Source: Pyrocephalus nanus (Eukaryota > Chordata > Aves > Passeriformes > Tyrannidae). From it: a DNA stretch of 64,000 bases. The notes beneath the pieces were generated by a model that saw only the letters and a list, made by a program, of their open reading frames with translations, made no database searches and was not told the origin of the DNA. Below are positions 24,505 through 34,475 of this stretch, piece after piece. The stretch's first letter is position 1; each line of letters starts with the position of its first letter. The translations under genes and the position numbers were made by a program. Location: NCBI GenBank assembly GCA_038380795.1, contig CM076261.1, positions 94,448,418-94,512,417 on the forward strand. Direction: 5' to 3'.

Positions 24505-24795
24505 GGGAACTTTCACAAGGGCATGGAGCGGTAGGAGAAGGGGGAGTGGCTTTAAGCTGAAAGAGGGTAGATTTACATTAGATATTAGGAAAAAAATCTT
24601 CCCTGTGGGGATGGTGAGGCCCTGGCACAGGTTCCCAAGAGAAGCTGTGGCTGCCCCTGGATCCCTGGAAGTGTCCAAGGCCAGGTTGGGCAGGGCTTGG
24701 AGTAACCTAGGATAGTGGAAGGTGTCCCTGCCCATGGCAGGGGGTTGGAACTGGGTGGTCTTTGAGGCCCCTTCCAACCCAAACCATTCTGTGAC
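24505..24795 (+). mobile_element. CR1 LINE between duplicated blocks
   Basis: From 'gggcatggagcggtaggaga' through 'gggatggtgaggccctggca', 'agaagctgtggctgcccctg' and 'cccatggcagggggttggaa' to the tail 'accattctgtgactctag'. It includes a six-base doubling, 'cctggatccctgg'. The flanks on both sides are copies of the same sequence, so insertion and duplication are linked in history. Confidence 0.92.
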
Positions 24796-24946
24796 TCTAG
24801 GATTAGCACCCTAGGAAAAGTCCAGAATCCAACCTGGAGTTAAGATGGAAAAGGATGTCACAGCTGGTGAAGACGGTGGGGCAGGAAGGCACTGAGGGGT
24901 CAGAGAGCAGCTGGCCCAAGTCATTGTGATTTAAAGACCCGTAAGG
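24796..24946 (+). repeat. Local duplication, copy B
   Basis: Starts 'ggattagcaccctaggaa' immediately after the CR1 tail and follows copy A through 'gatttaaagacc', with substitutions and a few small gaps. The divergence between A and B is visible by eye, so the duplication is not recent. Confidence 0.8.
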
Positions 24947-26032
24947 GCACCTTGACCACAGCAACACAGGGACCACCAAGGCAGGATGGGGCACTGAATG
25001 TTCACAGCCCCCCTGCAAAGGGAAATACCAGCCTGGAAAAGGGGATAAATGCTGGATAAAATAAACCTTATTGCTACAGAATAACAAAAAAAAAAAAAAC
25101 ATGGGGTGAGGGGAACCTCCATAATTTAGTCAATCCTTCCCAGCCCTCTCCACAGAAGCAGCAAAAATTCAGGATTCAGCAGGATGAAGCACAAAGCAAC
25201 CCTTGAGGCCACCACCCCACGCTCGCCTCACCCCGGGGTTTGCAAACAAACAGCCTCTTGTTCCCACAGCACTTCCAAGACAGGAGGAACCACCTCGAGC
25301 TCCAAATGTCACGGAAAACCCCAAATGCAAACAAGCAGAGAGGTTTGCGCTGTGCTGGTGGCAGAATGAAACGTGCTTTTAGGTTTCCCAAGCCCTCTGC
25401 TTTTTTGATTTGCACACAAAGGCAATGAGTTCTGTGGGAACAGGAGGTTTTCCCTGGAAAAGTCCACCCCGGTGCCAGATGCCGGAGGTTAATTGTACCA
25501 CGCAGCTCAGGGGAGCTTTTATGAAAAGCTTCCAGCCACAAACAGTTTTTAAAGTACAAAAGCAACAAAAAAAAAAAAAAAAGAAGAAGTTTCTGCAGTC
25601 GAGGACCGCCGCAGAAAGCGGTGCTTTGTACTTCTAAAAGCGGTTTTACTTCCTCTCCTTGTACTTCCACATCCATCCCACTGCCTCAAACTTCCTGACT
25701 CAGCCTGGAAAGTGGGAAAAAATAGTAAATAAGCATCATTATACCCTCTGTGAGGTTCAAACTGTGCCATAACCTGTGAGCAGTCACAGAGCAGTTCCCA
25801 GCATTGTTGTCGTGCTGGAGGTTGATAAATCAGGGTTTCATTGTGTGGAGCAAGTGTGGGACAGTGGCAAAGTGGGTGCAGGGACATCCCACCTTCATCT
25901 GGTCACTGTGGGACACAGCACCCTTGGCATGGGTGTCCCTCCCTGCTCACAGCCCTGGGCAAGGCCAGCCCTGCCCCCAAATTACTGTCACACAAGCAGC
26001 CCTGGGCAAGAGCAGGCACAGTCAGTCCCTGA
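24947..26032. other. Unique spacer before the minisatellite
   Basis: Contains an A-run at about 25569-25582. Open stretches here are short or run into the minisatellite. No exon recognised. Confidence 0.5.
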
Positions 26033-27090
26033 TTGCCTCACACACACCCTGTGCCCCCATGTCATACACCCCCTGTGCCAGCCCTGTCCCCATGTCACCA
26101 TGTCACACACACACACACATCCTGTGCCAGCCCTGTCCCCATGTCACTTACTTACACCCACTGCCAGCCCAGCCCTGTGTCCGTGTCCCCAGGTCACACG
26201 CAACACACACACCCTGTGCCAGTCCTGTCCCACTGTCACAAAGTTACACCCAGTGCCAGCCCAGCCCTGTCCCACTGTCACACACAAACACAGCACCGGC
26301 CCTGTCCCCATGTCACACCTCCAGTGCCAGGCCAGGGGAGACTGGCTCAGTCCCCATGTCCCTATGTCACACACATACACACACCTGTCCCTGTGCCAGA
26401 CACAACCCATGCCAGCCCTGTCCCCATGTCACACACCCCCAGTGCCAGTCCAGCCTTGTCCCCATGTCACCACACACACACACATTCCCTCTCTGTGCCA
26501 GCCCTGTCTCCATGTCCCCATGTCACACAGACCTGTTCCCATGTAACACACCTCCAGTGCCAGCACAGCCCTGTCACCATGTCCCCATGTCATACACACA
26601 CCTGTCCCTTTGTCACACCTCCTGTGCCAGGCCACCCTGTCCCCATGTCCCTATGTCACACACACACACACACCCCTGTCCCTGTGCCAGACACAACCTG
26701 TGCCAGCCTTGTCCCCACGACACCACGATGGACACCCCCTCGTGTCAGCCCTGTCTCCATATCCCCATGTCACATACACTTGTCCCCATGTCACACACAC
26801 CTGTCCCCATGTCACACACACCTGTTCCAATGTCACACACCCCCTGTGCCAGCCCAGCCCTGTCCCCATGTCCCCAGGTCACACACTAACCTGCCTTCTC
26901 CATGTCACACAGCCCTTGTGTGCCAGCTCTGTCGCCGCGTCCCCACATGTCACACACACACCCCCTGTGCCAGGCCACCCTGTCCCCATGTGCCCAGATC
27001 GCACACACAGACCTGTCTACATGTCACACAGCCCTTGTGTCCCCGTGTCACAAAGCCGCAGTGCCAGCCCAGCCCTGTCTGTCTGTCTGT
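26033..27090 (+). repeat. C/A-rich minisatellite, about 1.05 kb
   Basis: Degenerate array built from the phrases 'gtgccagcccagccctg', 'tccccatgtccccatgtcac' and variable (CA)n runs, in units of roughly 50-70 bp. There is a simpler 21-bp subarray with copies starting at 26781, 26802 and 26823. A higher-order match occurs about 289 bp apart: the segments starting at 26351 and 26640 share 'tccccatgtccctatgtcac' and most of the next 50 bases. The right end decays into (GTCT)n at about 27077-27090. The plus strand is nearly free of stops in all frames because of this composition. Confidence 0.93.
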
Positions 27091-27158
27091 CCCCCCGGCG
27101 GGCCCGGCGCGCGCCCCTCACCTGCCGCCGCGCGCCCGTCACCGCCGGCACCCAAACA

Positions 27159-27167
27159 TCACGTGAC
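27159..27167. promoter_or_regulatory. E-box TCACGTGAC
   Basis: Palindromic CACGTG core in the 'tcacgtgac' context bound by USF or TFEB/MITF-type bHLH-zip factors in vertebrates. A second CACGTG lies 33 bases to the right, so this is a pair rather than a chance single site. Confidence 0.6.
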
Positions 27168-27191
27168 CCCCGCGGCCCCGCCCACCCCGCG

Positions 27192-27200
27192 CCACGTGAC
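27192..27200. promoter_or_regulatory. E-box CCACGTGAC
   Basis: Second CACGTG core, in the context 'ccacgtgac', about three helical turns from the first. The two together suggest bHLH-zip control of the CpG-island promoter. Confidence 0.6.
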
Positions 27201-27221
27201 CTCGTCCTCTCCCCCTCCTCC

Positions 27222-27228
27222 TTGTAGT
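27222..27228 (-). promoter_or_regulatory. ACTACAA half-site, minus strand
   Basis: 'ttgtagt' on the plus strand is ACTACAA on the minus strand, the core of the ZNF143/STAF site, but the 'tccc' extension is absent ('aggag' instead). Probably a weak site paired with the full one at 27270-27290. Confidence 0.4.
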
Positions 27229-27269
27229 CCTCGCCCGATGGTGCCGCGGTACCCGATAAGGAGTCATGG

Positions 27270-27290
27270 ACTACAACTCCCAGAGTGCAT
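27270..27290 (+). promoter_or_regulatory. ZNF143/STAF-type site
   Basis: The string 'actacaactcccagagtgc' matches the long ACTACAA-CTCCCAG-TGC motif found in many bidirectional CpG-island promoters. The only clear departure from the common form is 'gag' in place of 'gca'. Confidence 0.7.
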
Positions 27291-27326
27291 CGCGGCGCGG
27301 CGTCCCGCCCCCTTCACTCCTGACCG

Positions 27327-27337
27327 CCAATGGGCGG
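27327..27337. promoter_or_regulatory. CCAAT box fused to GC box
   Basis: 'ccaatgggcgg' combines an NF-Y-type CCAAT with a GGGCGG Sp-type box. Further GC boxes lie at about 27176-27183, 27304-27312 and 27357-27364. Confidence 0.6.
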
Positions 27338-27505
27338 ATGGGACGATCCGGGTGGGCCCCGCCCACCTCCCACCCTCAGCGCCTCAGGGCGCGGCCGCGG
27401 CCGCCCCTCGGGAGCCGCTCCAGACGGGTGTTCCCTGTTCCCACCTTCCTCCTCCTCATCCTCACGGCCTTCCTCCCATTCAGACCCTACTGGGGGAACC
27501 CCCAG

Positions 27506-27893
27506 GAGCGGCTGAGCGAGTTGGGGGGGGTTTACTCTGCAGAAAGGAGGCTCGGGGGGACCTTATCACTCTCTAACTCCCTAGTGTAGCCAGGTGAGGA
27601 TGGGGATCGGGCTCTGCTCCCAAATAACAAGAGATAGGACGAGAGGAAATCGCTTCAGGTTGCACCAGCGAAGCTTTAGGTTGGATATTAGGAATAATTT
27701 CTTCACTGGAAGCGTGGTCAAGCGTTGTAACAGGCTGCCCAAGGCAGCGGTGGAATCCCCATCCCTGGAAATGCTCAAAAAATGCTCAAAAATGTGGGAC
27801 CTGGCGACAGGGTTTACTGAGGAGCTTGGCAGTGATGGTTTCACGGTTGGACTCAATTATCTCACAGAGCTTTCCTAGCCTTAATAATTTGTG
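27506..27893 (+). mobile_element. CR1 LINE, ORF2 end plus 3' UTR
   Basis: Begins at the ORF2 C-terminal coding stretch ('gctcggggggaccttatcac'), then 'taacaagagataggacgaga', 'ttaggttggatattaggaat' and 'ggtggaatccccatccctgg'. It ends in 'cctagccttaataatttgtg' with a weak tail. There is a local doubling, 'atgctcaaaaa', at about 27772-27793. A CAG|GTGAGG splice-donor-like string at 27591-27599 is CR1-derived. Confidence 0.9.
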
Positions 27894-30800
27894 ATTTTTC
27901 TGGCAGGTCTCTGCCCTCCTTCATAGCCACGCAGTGGCCCAGCACACCACACACAGAAATAAATAAAATAAAACCCACCAACTCGCTGTCACTAAAGCCA
28001 CTAATTCTCTTCAAAACACCACGAACTGCAGACTGAGACTGGAAATTCACCCAAAAATAAGCGCTATGATACAGCAGTCCAGGATACAACTGTACCTGGG
28101 AGGGGTTTGCTTTTTATTTGCGAAGCGACAGCAGCTGTTATGTGGTGGTTGGCTTTGCAAAAGGAGTTATAAAGAGGATTTTCTTGATAGAGCCTTTAAC
28201 CAACAATTCATTTTAACAAGGGCTTGGCAACCCAGCTGCCTGTTCAGAAATGTAGTTCTGCACCAGTGGCCCTGCTAAAAAAAGCTTTAAAAGGGCTGAG
28301 GGGCCACCTGAGCCTCCATAAACTTCAGGGTTTTACAGCACCGAACTGCTATCAGAGCAGTTTCCTTGATCTTTTGCTGCATTGATAATCATTTATTTCT
28401 GTGGACTCCAAAGAAAATCCCTTAGGAGAAGGGGCATAAAAGCATACTGATAACAGAATACAGCTGTCTGCTTGTTGTCTGCAAAATCCTCTGACTACAG
28501 CTGCATGTACAACACACTATGTCTTGCTGGGTGGGTTTTTTTGGGTTTTTTTTGGAAGGGGGAAGGAAGGAAGAGCAAGTTAATCCTGCAAGAATCACAG
28601 ATTACACTTCAAAAACCATTGTGCAAAATTAGCAGTAATTTTCGGTACAAATCATATTTACCTTCAGCACGAGCCTCGTGGAAGTAAATAAGAAAAGAAA
28701 TATATATAAACACGTGTCAATATAAAACAGGCAAAGTGTTCCAAGGGGCAGCAACCATAAAAATTACAGTGAGATAAAACTCATGTGGCTGCTTTGGTTT
28801 GCAGGCTGCATCTTGCTGGTTTTGCATTTTGGAGCTGAAGAAATACTGCTTAATCAATAGGTGTATTATTCATACGATAATAATGTTTCATGTTCTCCCG
28901 GGAAGTTTTTCTTCTGAGGAATTCGAGCTTTTCCAAACCTTCCCATTCTGTGCAGCACGGCTGGTCCTTGTTCTTACCAGCTGCTTATTGATCTGTTACA
29001 GCTTTTAGAGGGAGCAAGGGTGGGGTTTTGGCACGGGACAGGATTCAGGTCTTTTCTGCCGTGCGTCATCGAGATGTTGCTTTCTCTGAATTTAAGGGAA
29101 AAATGCCAAATAATTAAAAGCTTTTTTTCCTTCTTGTAGTGATGACATCTATAAATCTGATAAACATCCAGCCAGCTGTACAGGGACCAAAAGCCCCAAG
29201 GGCCAAAATTTTATTGAAGCACTTTACTCCTCACGTTTCTCATCTTTCAGGGGGAGGAGGTGGCCCATTTACCAGGTGCTGTCTGGCAATTCCAAGCGAT
29301 TTCATCCCAGGGAGAGGGAAACACGGAGGTCAGGCCCGTGTAGCTGGAGGAGTTTGGCAAAGGTGACTCGGAGGTGAAGTTGTCAGTGAGTTCCTGCTTT
29401 GGAAAACAGCCCTGATCCCTCTCCAAAGATGAAATGAAAGATCTCTCCCAGAATTTGAATGAGCTCAGCAGTGGTGCTCTCACCTCGTCCCTGCTGGGAT
29501 GATTATCCAGTTGGGCTGACTGTGTCTTCAGGGAATTTCTTCTGCTGTTTGGAAGGAGTTTCCTTTTGGCTCACAGGTTTGTTCTGTGAATCATCTTAAA
29601 TCATAACCTTTTAATAGCTGTGCTATTAAAGTATTTTTAGAAAGGTAATCCTGTTGTCCTCTCCGTTACTTTTTTCCTAAGCTGTGTGGATTTGGTTTCA
29701 CTGTGACAATTTGTGGTACACCTTATTACATCCTTACAAATAACCCAGTGGGGTTTCATTCCTGTTAAATACTGCAGGACTTTTCCACAAAACAGGAGAA
29801 CACAAAACAAAAAAACAAAGAAAAAACCCAACCAAACAAAAAACAACCAAACAAACAAAAACTTGCAAGAAAAGTAAAGAGATTTTTTTATATATATAAT
29901 TTCTTTTATGTTTTTAACACAATTTTAAAAATCAAAACTACTATTAATTTCTGTTTTGGAAGCATTGGTAGGTTCAGGAAAAGAGAGATAATTGAATAAC
30001 ATCTCACAAAGTGTCAGTGACTGCTTCATTTATCCCATTAGCACCCAGTTGCTCTGTCACTCCCAATATCCATGAAAACACAGCAGCAAAACCATAAGGG
30101 AAGAACAAAGAGCATCTTAACACTGGGATCACCTGAAGGAGAAAGCTCAAATATTTGTCTGGAATATGTACAGCTAAATTTCTCCATATTTTAAAAACGT
30201 CTAGGAATTATTGATTTAGAATAGCTTTTTATCTGTGCTTAAGAAGCAGACTTTAAAAAACTCAATCAAATAAACAAACAAACAAAACCACTCAAAAAAA
30301 CAACAAATCTTCTTTTCAGAAGTTTCTTTATTTGCTCCAATTTCTTTCAGATATCAGTGAGAATTCCCCCCTTCCTTCTCATATTTCTACCTCCTTTTGC
30401 TATTTTCCTTCATTATTTTCAATAATTGGGCCAGAGTTGTAGCTTTTCTGAAGGGTGCTAGACAAAAAAAAAAAAGTAGCTGTTTTTTTTAGCAGTGCTT
30501 AACTTTCCAATCCTGGATTAATTGGACAATCACACAGCTGGAAAGAGTGGTTTGGTTTTTTTCTTTGATAAAAATGCTGTTTTCCACTCAAATGCCTTTT
30601 ACACCAAAGCAGTCAACTGCGAGGAGCGCAGCCACAAACACAAGTTGGCCTGAATGCTTCACAAAAAAACAAGGCTGATTCTTATTTCCTATTCCCAGAC
30701 ATCGATGGTGGTGACCTGAGATTCCCTGCAAACGGCCCAGCTCGCAGAGCTCATCGCAGCACATCCCTGTGCTGTTACCTGTGAGCAATTTAATAAAAAA

Positions 30801-31649
30801 AGATATTATGGCAACAATAAAAGAAGGCCAGAAAAAAAAAGAAAAGCCAGCTAATCTCCCAACAACCTTATTTCAGTCTATTTAAAGTCCAAGGGAGACT
30901 CGGATTCCAGGACTGGGCAAATTCTGGCATAAAACAGATGTTTTCCTCAAGCTCTGCAGTGGCAGCAACCACGTGTCCCGAGCTGGGGAGTACCTGGCAC
31001 ATCACAGGGAGGAATCACGAGCCATAAAGAAATCCTTCTCAATACTTTGTGCCTTCCTGCATCAGTTACATCTGGATACATCTGCAAAAGCTGTGGATTT
31101 TGGTGGCATTAAGCCTGGATTTATCAAATCGCTGGGTTTGACCCTTCCTTTTCTGGAAGCGTCTTGTCGCTTGTGAATTAGGAAAATAAAAGCCCCGAGC
31201 CAAGATAAAAAACTTCGTCTCCCAGGCAGTGATAAGTCAATCACCCCATCAATAAAGCGTGTCCAAGGCTCTCAGTAATCCCAGTGATCAGCTTTGCTTA
31301 TGGAAGCTGGAGATATTAAGCCGAGCTCGGAGCAGGGATGACAAGTGGCAGTGGAAAGCGATGTTGACAGGGCTAAAGGAGCCCACGCTGAGAGCAACAG
31401 ATGTAACACAACAGTGAGGGAACGAGGCTGAACCGGGAAAACTCCGAGGTCGGAACAAATCCCTCATCCCACTTAACTCCGTGACAAAACACCGCTGATC
31501 TTTTGCTCGGTTCACCGATGCTGGATAATCAGGAGGGAAAACTGGTGGATGCAGAGGAGCTGTGGCACGAGAGTTGTTGGAATGAAGGATGGGAGGAGAA
31601 GAGATTCCAGCTCTGAAAGTCTCAGTGCTTTGTTCTTCCCTATGACTTC
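27894..31649. other. Unique DNA, longest repeat-poor block
   Basis: About 3.75 kb with no transposon recognised except a low-complexity CAAA/AAAC tract (29790-29870). Repeat-free AT-rich parts at 28330-28460 and 28800-28900 might be conserved regulatory DNA. No open stretch has a recognisable domain; if the CpG-island promoter fires to the right this block would be its first intron. Confidence 0.5.
29790..29870 (+). repeat. A/C-rich low-complexity tract
   Basis: Imperfect CAAA, AACC and CAAAA units over about 80 bases. The strand asymmetry is strong, with almost no T. Confidence 0.8.
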
Positions 31650-31775
31650 TTCCCCCAAGGCTGGGTTGGATCAGCTTGGAGCAGCCTGGTCTACTGGGAG
31701 GTGTCCCTGGACGTGGCAGGGGGATGGAAATGGGTGATCCTTAAGGTCCCTTCCAACCCAATCCATTCTAGGACA
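31650..31775 (+). mobile_element. CR1 LINE, 3'-terminal fragment
   Basis: Short sense copy: 'ggctgggttggatcagcttg', 'ggtgtccctggacgtggcag', 'ttaaggtcccttccaaccca', ending 'atccattctaggac'. The tail is reduced to one octamer. Confidence 0.85.
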
Positions 31776-32164
31776 CCTAAAGGCATGGAAGTATCCAGAA
31801 CACAACAGAAAACCTCCTTTCTGTGATGCACTTGTGAAAAAAGTGAGCCTGTCAAGGATCCCCTGAAATATAAGTAGGTATATAGAAAAAAAAAAATAGA
31901 ATAAATAAAAAATAGAAAATAAGGAAAAGGTCTGGATTTAAAGCATTTAATTCTGGTTTAGTTAATTGTCTGGTTTTAAGGCTGAATTCCCACTATGAGA
32001 ATCAAGCTTCTACTTTGTTACTGTTATTAGAGCTGCGGTTACTGCCACTGATGAGGCAAAAACCGCCTTTTTTGCCTCTGCTCTCATCCAGTTAATAGGT
32101 TTTGTCCTGAATTACACATTTTACAAGGCCAAAGATTATTGTTTTCCACACATTTGTGCTGCAT
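31776..32164. other. Unique spacer
   Basis: AT-rich with an A-run at about 31886-31896. No feature recognised. Confidence 0.5.
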
Positions 32165-32283
32165 GATGTGGCACTCAAGGACATGGTTTAGTGGGGGACT
32201 TGGCAGTGCTGGGTTTATGGCTGGGCTGGATGATCTTAGAGGCCTTCTCCATCCTAAATGACTCTGTGATTTTATGATTCTAT
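32165..32283 (+). mobile_element. CR1 LINE, 3'-terminal fragment
   Basis: The 'gatgtggcactcaaggacat' subfamily with 'gtgggggacttggcagtgct', 'gatgatcttagaggccttct' and the tail 'gactctgtgattttatgatt'. Same subfamily as 54340-54800 and 57190-57492. Confidence 0.87.
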
Positions 32284-32699
32284 CCATCTCCCACAACACA
32301 TTATCACTCTGTTCAGTCTGCAAGTGCCACTGCAGAATAATTTTTAAATAATAACACTGGTCTGAGAAATGTGATAAAATCTCCCATTTCATAAAGAAAA
32401 TTTTTAAAATGCCCAAAGGCAAACACCAAGTTTTGGGGATTCATTGCCAAAAGCAAATGTACTTTTTTCCCAGTGTTTATGAGGACTGAGCTGAACTTCT
32501 GTCAAGGTTTCCATCCACATTATAAAACAGTAAGAGAAAGTCCAAAAAAACAAGAGCAAGAGGGATCCAAGGTCTAGACCACGTAATTTCAAACAAAGAT
32601 GAGCTTGCTGGATCTGGAAAATTGAATATCTGGGGAAATGGAAATAACTTCTCAGATACATGAGAAAAGAAATAGAAAAAAAAAAGCTCTTTTCCATGT
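32284..32699. other. Unique spacer
   Basis: No recognisable element or exon in about 415 bases. Confidence 0.5.
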
Positions 32700-32975
32700 C
32701 CACTGAGGACAGGTCAAGAAGCCATTGGCTTAAATTGGCTTGGATTGCTGGGAGAAGATTTAATTTAGATATGAAAAAGCACTATCCGGTATTGGGGATT
32801 GTAAAGCACTTGTACAAACTACCTGGGAAGGCCTGGACTTTCAGCTGCTGGAAGTTTCCAAAACCAGATGGAATCACAAATCATCGGTGGAAGTGTTTTG
32901 TGTGACGGTTCAGATGATGTGGGGGACGGACCAGAAGATCTCCTAAAACCTCTCCCAGGGCTTCATATTTTGTAA
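32700..32975 (+). mobile_element. Ancient CR1-like LINE, 3' region
   Basis: Old, heavily substituted sense copy: 'ggacaggtcaagaagccatt ggcttaaa', 'tagatatgaaaaagcacta' and 'aacctctcccagggcttcat'. The order of blocks follows the end of CR1 ORF2 and 3' UTR, but the wording resembles the older reptile-type CR1 rather than the younger avian subfamilies around it. Confidence 0.6.
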
Positions 32976-33639
32976 TCTGGGCAATGTCAGTGGGAAGGGT
33001 TGGATTGAATAAGCTTCTGAGGAATTTAAATCCATTCTGTTTTAAAATAAACTGTGTTTGGTTTTTGTTTGGTTTGTTGGTTTTTTTTTAAATCAGTGTT
33101 ATTTCAGACCCAGGTACCCATCTCCTCCCTCCATCTCCACAAATGGATGCCAGAAAAGCACAGGGGGGATTCTTATGACCACTCCAACTATTTCCAGCTC
33201 AGGGATGTCTTGGCCCTGTTGTGGTCCTTGTTGATTCCTTACCCCAGCTCTCCACCCAGATTTAAGCCATAAAAATGTCCATTTATGTCTTTCATGTCTG
33301 ACACCTGCTGCATGAAGAACTTTCTTCCTTTTTTGATTTTGAATCCCATTACCTTCATTTGAAGATGTTAATCCTTGCACTAGAGGGAACCAAATTGTTA
33401 CTCCCACCCTCTTCTTCCAGCCTTTAAAAGATTATTTATATCAGTCAGGACCAGATAAGAGGATAATCTTATCCCAAGGCTGCTTATTTCCTTTAAATAC
33501 CTTTTGTTAAATCTTTTTTTTTTTTTTTTTGAAATCCCCAAACATTTTGTTTCCTGGGTTATTGATACTCTAAAGCCTGTTAACCCATTAAAAAAAAACA
33601 AAACCAAAAGTTCTGTAAGGTACAATTAACCAGAAGTGA
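32976..33639. other. Unclassified, possibly old repeat
   Basis: T-rich tracts at about 33082-33090 and 33513-33531. The sequence next to the ancient antisense CR1 at 33640 may be its decayed RT part, but no RT motif can be read. Confidence 0.4.
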
Positions 33640-34260
33640 AACCTTTTTTGCCTTCCTTCATCAAAGTTTCAACTAATTTGTCTGGTTCAGATGTCAGGTT
33701 TATAAGTGTGCAGTTCCCTGGATCTCTCCTGGATCCTCTCCAGTCTTCACGTACCAGGGAAGCTTTAAGTGAAACTTTGCACATTGTTGTTAATAATTCA
33801 GATATTTAATTTTTTATTTGCTCTAGAACTCTTGGGTAAATATATCCACCCCTGCTGCTTTGTCTGTGTTTATTCTGTCTTTTTAATCTCTTCGTGGGGT
33901 TTTTTTTGTTTTGTTTTGTTTTTTTCTAAGCAGGCTCTTTTCTGAATTCTCTCCTTAAAGAGGGTCTGGGATGTTAAACCCTCCCATTTCTTCTGTATTT
34001 CTTCTTATTTCTAATAGCAGCATTTACCCTCCTGTTCAACCATTCTGGCTTAATTTTTTCTCCAAGATAAAACCAGCAGTGGCCTGTTTCCTCCTCAACA
34101 CCCTGACAGTGCTGTCAACACCTGTAAGGATTTAATTCCTCTACCTTCCCTTTTTAACTTTCTTTTTTTAAGAGCTGGTTTCTGGCCAGTGCTGCTGCTG
34201 AATTTGGACAGAGCTTTGGTGGGCTGCTCAGCCCCACTGGGATGTTGATCCAAGGTACCT
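33640..34260 (-). mobile_element. Ancient CR1 ORF2 relic, linker and RT start
   Basis: On the minus strand the stretch at about 33857-33827 encodes 'YPRVLEQ', matching the CR1 RT-start motif around 'HPRVL'. Upstream (rightward) lies the degraded linker between endonuclease and RT, with antisense phrases such as 'gttcaaccattctggctt' that have counterparts in the younger copy at 7320-7420. Many indels. No frame stays open. Confidence 0.55.
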
Positions 34261-34475
34261 CGTGGAATTTGCTGCAGGATGTTGACTTCATGACGGGGTT
34301 TCAAACAAGGTTTTTATAGCAACCAAGGGCTACGTGTCTTCCTCTGGGGTCAGTCACCAGCTGCTGATTCAGGCTCAGATGTGGCCCTTGCTCAGTCTCT
34401 GTGGAGGTAACTGGAGTCCCCAAATTCACTTGCACTAGTCGACAAGAAGCTCAGCATGACCCAAAAATGTGAATT

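Larger units (their letters stand above)
27122..27270 (-). other. Candidate non-coding first exon (leftward transcript)
   Basis: On the minus strand the sequence reads CAG|GTGAGG at 27124-27116, a near-consensus 5' splice site with the intron starting at 27121. A CCAAT box at 27327-27331 would lie about 60-100 bases upstream of a start near 27230-27270. The minus-strand ATG at 27267 opens only 42 codons and stops at 27139-27141, before the donor, so the exon would be 5' UTR or part of a non-coding RNA. The right boundary is a guess. No downstream exon was identified. Confidence 0.35.
27091..27430. promoter_or_regulatory. CpG-island promoter, likely bidirectional
   Basis: The only dense CpG cluster in the window. 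It holds two CACGTG boxes, ACTACAA-type ZNF143/STAF motifs in both orientations, one CCAAT box joined to a GC box, and several CCCCGCCC boxes, with no TATA box. This combination is typical of housekeeping-type vertebrate promoters. A CR1 begins about 75 bp to the right and a minisatellite ends at its left edge. The gene it serves is not identifiable here. Direction is unproven; a splice donor favours the minus strand. Confidence 0.75.

Noticed and set aside
26033..27090. CRISPR-like array
   Set aside because: Repeats are degenerate, lack unique equal-length spacers and sit in a vertebrate genome; this is a minisatellite.
25804..27166. Three overlapping long plus-strand open frames (361, 377 and 205 codons) rich in His, Thr, Pro and Ser
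   Set aside because: They coincide with the C/A-rich minisatellite; all three frames are open because the repeat lacks stop triplets, and no frame has a non-repetitive domain.
27266..27589. 107-codon frame beginning ATGGACTACAAC
   Set aside because: Its start lies inside the ZNF143-type motif, it covers the CCAAT and GC boxes, and its end is CR1 sequence. It is promoter DNA read as protein.
27591..27599. Plus-strand splice donor CAG|GTGAGG
   Set aside because: The string is a one- or two-base variant of a conserved CR1 ORF2 segment ('gtagccaggtggg'), so its resemblance to a donor is probably incidental.
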